Of a stretch of DNA of 64,000 nt, positions 59,753 to 64,000 are shown piece after piece (position 1 is the stretch's first letter; every line of letters starts with the position of its first letter). The DNA comes from Seriola aureovittata (taxonomy: Eukaryota > Chordata > Actinopteri > Carangiformes > Carangidae). Under the pieces are notes generated by a model. The model made no database searches and was not told where the DNA came from. It saw only the letters and a program-made list of their open reading frames with translations. The stretch spans positions 26,774,770 through 26,838,769 of the forward strand of contig NC_079366.1 in the NCBI RefSeq assembly GCF_021018895.1, in the 5' to 3' direction. The translations under genes were made by a program, and so were the position numbers.

Positions 59753-61738
59753 AGTGTTTTCATTTCCTCCCTCTCACCTTTCAGACCCTGTTACACAGTC
59801 TTATCCCCATCTGTCTCTTCTCTCTCTTTGTTCCCTCTCTCACAAACGACTGGTTTTTCAGTGCATTATTTCTACACGAGACTTTCTCTGTTTCACATTT
59901 ACATGTTGGGTATTTAGCTGCACGCTGAGAACACGACAGATGAAACTACCGCACTACTACCTTTGTGTTGCTTCTGCAAACTTCAAAAAACCAAAAACCA
60001 AAGCTTTCATTTTTTATTTTTTGGTTAAGTCTTTAAACACAGTGTCGTCTTTGTGCAGCTCGCAAAGAACCATTCAATTATGAAATTTATGTATTTAAAA
60101 GAAAAACCCACTCTGGTTATAGTGTTGGCAAGCCGTCTACAGTTGGTTTTCACGGGTTCTCCAAGAGCAATATGCCAGCAAAGTGAGTTACGCAAAGAGA
60201 CCTCAAGCCTGCATGAAGTCATCCGACCGTCTGCCTCGTCTGCTTTTTCACCACCGCAACAAACAAACATTTGTTTTGTCCTCAGTTTGTTATGAATGCA
60301 TTCGGCTGTTGAAACACGTCCTAATAAGTGTTAAACGTCTGAATCATAAAGAGCTGATTGAGGCGGCTGCGAGCTGCGTGGAACCGCAGGGTAATAGCCC
60401 AAACTGCAGGTCTTGTGAGATGCCAGTAAGAGGCTGGAATGGCCTCATGGCTACGAGGTTCGGCTCCGTGGCTTCAGGTTTGGACGAGGGAAGAAAAAAC
60501 ATCATGTCTTCACCACCAAAAGAAACAAACCCGACAGTCTTCTCTTTATTTTGCTGTTTACTAATTGGCTGCTTTTCCCAAACCAGTGCAGTTGTTACGT
60601 AAAACCTATTTTACTATTGCCAATGCAACAAAAGCGATACTGTTCTGGTGTAAACATTTTATAACAGTTAACTTCATATGAATTAAATATTTATAGCATT
60701 TGTCTTTTTTTCATGTATTTAAGGTTGTGCATCATTATTATTTTGTAGATGAGCTGCATACCACCGCTCATTGTCCTTCACCTGGTGCCAAGGGTGCTCA
60801 ATGCAACAGTGATAAAAGTGTCTTTATGAGAAATGTCTGCTACATTCATTACGGACTTTTGTGACAAGTTGTTGTGCAGGAAACTGTCACAGAAAAGCCG
60901 GGTGAACACGATGTGCTGTAAAATGTAAATTACATTTCGATATCGTTTTCATGGAATATCTTTCATTCTTTTAATGTCAAAGAACAGTGGTGGATCTAAG
61001 ACAGACTTTCCTGCCTGGCTCTCTTCTTTTTATGTGCTTTTCTATGATTCATCATTGTGGCAAGACAGGACTCTTTCCTGCATCTAACTTCTTATTGATT
61101 ATTTTCATTCAAACATATGATTACAATGCAATATTATCCGTACTGTCAAAGACTAGTTAACACTACCTGCTTCTTTCTTTTTGAGTAAGTAGTTGGACTT
61201 CTAGTCACCTGTCACTCTAATTTGATGTTAAGATCACATCAATTATAATCAATAACCTCTCCTGGCAGGAAATATTTATGCATCATTTTGCATCATTACA
61301 TGGGATTGTGCCTCATGGAAATATATGTTTTGTTTTTTTGTTGCGTGAGAGAACTTACATCCAAACACTAATGAAAGTGGACACTAAATGAGCAGCTGAC
61401 GGATGTGTCGTGTTTTGATATGAGGTCACTTTCTCCTCCACGTCAACCAGTGTTCGCGAGTGATGGGATGAGGTCACCTTTGAAAACATTTACCTTCCTC
61501 TTCACCGAGACCATTGTCATTTCCTTGACCCCGGTTTGGAATAACAACAGTAACTGTGCAACAAGAGTGAAAAAAAAAATCACCTGTTAGCTGTTAGTAA
61601 TTCCACTGTGTGTCCACGCGTCTCTCGTTTAAGTCGGGATTGTGTGTGACGGGTTTGTGTGTGTGTGTGTTCCTCTCACTTAGAAATTCACAGGGGTTTT
61701 AGCTTCAGTATTATGATCCGCCAGATAATCTCTCTCTT

Positions 61739-61851
<113 letters not shown>

Positions 61852-61954
61852 GAGAAGCCTGTTCAGGTCCTCTTTCTGTTTTAAATGAAATCTTAAATCC
61901 TTCAGTCACACAAGCATTTTCTTAATTTTTTTTTTTACAATCAACACTCCCACT

Positions 61955-62109
61955 TTGTTTTCATATAAATAGTTTATTAGTATCAGTAACATGTCAGGAG
62001 GATCTTTTCCCCTCCATTCTTAATGTGGATAACATACCTAAATAGAAACAGACAGCGATAGAAAATGAGAGGTTATAAAAATAAGAGGATATACTGTAAG
62101 TGCATATGC

Positions 62110-62178
<69 letters not shown>

Positions 62179-62674
62179 CTGCTGAGGAAGAGTAAATCTT
62201 GGAGTACAAAACCTAATCCCAGTCACTGTTTGAAGAAAGGATTCCATCCAGTTTATAATCCGAGTCACTGAGCGGTTTATACCCTGGAGAAGGAACAAGA
62301 CGCAGACAATAAGTCCTCCGGTATCCCAGAATCCACCTCACTTCTGCCAGTGTCCTGCATTTTCAGAATCTAATCTTTTTTCTGTTTTTTCTCTCCGTCG
62401 AGGAATCACAGCGAGGAAACCTTCTTGGTGTCTGTGGTTCATTTCAGTTTGTCTTTTTGTTGTTTGTTTTTTTGTTGGTTTTTTTTTTTTTTTTGCAAAA
62501 AGCTTCCAGGTACTGTTGAGCTTCACATGAGTCAAACCTCCCAATCAAACCTCACTGGTCAAAATATATCCCATCAAACCTTTCACAGTCACTCGCTGCC
62601 AGGTGGTGACGATGTTAGAGGCAAAAGGTGCTTGTTGTTTCCTCTCCTCCACTCCTCCATCTATCCTCCTCTCT
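61955..62674 (-). other. pdgfa: pdgfa 3' UTR with (CA)n tract and poly(A) signal
   Basis: Follows the putative stop. On the transcript strand it includes a (CA)n run of about 32 units (plus strand 62112-62177, GT) and an A-rich stretch opposite the T run at 62479-62494. The only AATAAA on the minus strand is at 61978-61973, followed by A/T-rich sequence. 3' UTR length would be about 700 nt. The end is inferred. Confidence 0.5.
62112..62177. repeat. (GT)n microsatellite, about 33 units, in the pdgfa 3' UTR
   Basis: Uninterrupted GT on the plus strand, so (CA)n in the pdgfa transcript. Confidence 0.97.
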
Positions 62675-62685
62675 TCACCTGATGC
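62675..62685 (-). CDS. pdgfa: pdgfa terminal coding micro-segment (Gly-Ile-Arg-stop)
   Basis: The acceptor CTCTCAACAG/GC is preceded by a C/T-rich run on the minus strand. The split G plus GC gives Gly, then ATC AGG TGA gives Ile-Arg-stop. In mammals the short PDGF-A isoform ends with an equally tiny coding part (Asp-Val-Arg) in the last exon, so length, phase and the final Arg agree. With only 11 nt, the call rests on position and splice signals. Confidence 0.6.
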
Positions 62686-63771
62686 CTGTTGAGAGAAAGG
62701 TCGAGGTGAATACGAGGACAGATGAACTCATCTTTCTTAAACACCCATCACAAGATATTTTTTAGTGCTACATACAAAAATATGCAGATTTCTGTTGTAA
62801 TTAAGCTCAGTTCACCTTCTTTACTCATCTAAATTGTGAAGATTGGACTGTTTGCTCAAACACTGCCAGCCAATGTGAGCTGTGCTGGATTCAGTATCTT
62901 TAAAAGTTTCAAATAAATGACGGAGCGATTCTTTGTTGACCAAGTGAGGCTGATAAAAGTCATGAATTACTTATTGTTTTTCCCATTTAAGTCTTGATTA
63001 ATGCTGAATACTGTATAATGTCCAAGAGTGCATGAGAACAGAAAGTCACGATATTAAGTTTGGGCTTCCCTTTAATGTAAAGCATTTTGCTACATATTCA
63101 CAATTTCATGCAGTTGTTCTCAGTGAAAATCAAAAATATAGAGAGACAGCTGGGTGTGATTATTACTGTATGTCTGAATTGGGATCATCTTAATTTTAAA
63201 GTGGCTCATTCAGCACTTTGTGGTGAATTAGTCAGATTTTTTTTGTGTGCTGCTGCAGCCTTTACGTTAACTTGACGACGTTGTTATTTGAGAAAGTGAT
63301 GTCATTCATTGTGTGATTTACAGTCAGATTTGCTGTAAAAAAAAAAAAAATGTTGCTATTGCTATGAATGGATTTGTGCATTTTGTTCAGAGTGAGTAGA
63401 CAAGTTTGTATTTAATGTCACAGATGCAAAGCTTCAATTAATGACGATGCTACAGACATTTCTGATGTCGGTAGCTGGCTGAGGTCCAGGAGAGAGATTT
63501 GTGTAATAGGGAGCAAGGTGTGTCGGTGTGTGTGTGTGTGGGTGTGTGTGGGTGTGTGTGTGTGTGTGTGTGGGTGTGTGTGTTAGTGTGTGTGGGTGTT
63601 TGTTGGCCTGAGGGAGGACTTATTCAGGCAAAGAGGAAAAACACAGTAAATACTTCAGATCTCTTATCAGCTTATTTTGGTGTCAGTAGACACATTCAGA
63701 CAGGAGCAGCCTTCACATGTGAAATGAGCCAATGCACAAGCATGCACGCACGCGCACACACACACCCACAC

Positions 63772-63841
<70 letters not shown>

Positions 63842-64000
63842 CCCCACACACACACCCACATAGCCACACATACAAACGAAGCAGCTGTATGCTCACCATT
63901 GTCTGTGTCTGAGTTTGGGCTGATGTGGCGTTTGTTGGTGCACATGCAATCGAGGTGATCCTCTAGCTTCACCTGCACCTCCCTCAGCTTGGGACGCCTC
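62675..64000 (-). CDS. pdgfa: Platelet-derived growth factor A chain, 3' part (runs off the right edge)
   Basis: Secreted dimeric growth factor that signals through PDGF receptor alpha. Two coding exons are visible: 64000-63897 (partial, enters from outside) and 62685-62675. The first encodes RRPKLREVQVKLEDHLDCMC, which aligns with the mammalian A-chain stretch [20 protein letters not shown], including the last two cystine-knot cysteines (Cys-X-Cys), and a variable tail ending SDTDN. It ends at phase 1 at donor AATG/GTGAG. The next good acceptor in phase, CAACAG/GC, gives Gly-Ile-Arg-stop, mirroring the three-residue DVR tail of the mammalian short A chain. PDGF-B matches less well. Teleosts have two pdgfa copies; which one is unresolved. 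Confidence 0.85.
63522..63593. repeat. GT/GGGT-rich minisatellite-like tract in the last pdgfa intron
   Basis: GTGTGTGTGG units repeated irregularly (GGTGTGTGTG several times), on the plus strand. Confidence 0.9.
63751..63861. repeat. (CA)n microsatellite next to the pdgfa splice donor
   Basis: CA run with CG, CCCA and CCCCCC interruptions, ending about 36 bp from the pdgfa donor at 63896. In the transcript it is a long UG tract starting soon after the 5' splice site. Confidence 0.95.
63897..64000 (-). CDS. pdgfa: pdgfa penultimate coding exon (partial; end of PDGF domain)
   Basis: Open across its whole visible length on the minus strand; 34 complete codons are visible. Contains EVQVKLEDHLDCMC, the final beta strand and Cys-X-Cys of the growth-factor domain, then a non-conserved hydrophilic tail. 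Donor AATG/GTGAGC at 63897/63896; phase 1 out, as in the mammalian gene. Confidence 0.88.

Noticed and set aside
60183..60602. 139-codon plus-strand frame
   Set aside because: No recognisable motif, no promoter or splice signals that fit, and mixed repeat-like flanks.
63499..63912. 137-codon plus-strand frame near the right edge
   Set aside because: Made of GT and CA arrays; it lies antisense to the pdgfa intron and exon.

Overview
The window looks like nuclear DNA from a bony fish, probably a percomorph teleost. Three things point there: two recognisable vertebrate genes with GT-AG introns, very dense (CA)n/(GT)n microsatellites, and remnants of L2-type LINEs, a Tc1-like transposase and several short dispersed repeats of the kind common in fish genomes. 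No prokaryotic, viral, CRISPR, tRNA or rRNA features were seen.

Only two genes can be named, both on the minus strand. dnaja3 (Tid1, the mitochondrial Hsp40/DnaJ co-chaperone) is complete. Its 11 coding exons between 38350 and 33284 join with consistent phases into a 499-residue protein with a mitochondrial presequence, a J domain with HPD, a G/F region, four intact CxxCxGxG zinc motifs and the conserved C-terminal tail. Start-codon-proximal NRF-1-like and YY1-like sites suit a nuclear gene for a mitochondrial protein. The second gene enters from the right edge: the last large coding exon of a PDGF A-chain gene (63897-64000, partial), followed by a tiny terminal exon (62685-62675) and a 3' UTR of about 700 bases that ends near an AATAAA signal at 61978-61973.

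Layout: 1-32.7 kb is gene-poor, with a Tc1-like transposase relic at the left end, a perfect 21-bp-arm hairpin near 1.9 kb, many microsatellites, fish-type interspersed repeats and a fold-back element at 25 kb. 32.7-38.4 kb is dnaja3, with an antisense L2 LINE fragment in intron 8. 38.4-62 kb is intergenic, with microsatellites, a second L2 reverse transcriptase scrap (48.3 kb), copies of the dispersed families seen in the left half, and one exon-like open frame (46851-46972) that I cannot assign. 62-64 kb is the 3' end of pdgfa.

The two genes have unrelated jobs (mitochondrial protein folding; secreted growth factor) and show no sign of co-regulation. No new biological system was found. The most useful observations are a potential intron-retention isoform of dnaja3 that diverges where the human short Tid1 isoform does (from memory), the PDGF-A alternative 3' end with no visible long-isoform basic exon, and a long UG tract beside the PDGF-A splice donor. 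Most other open reading frames lie in simple repeats or lack exon structure and were left out.
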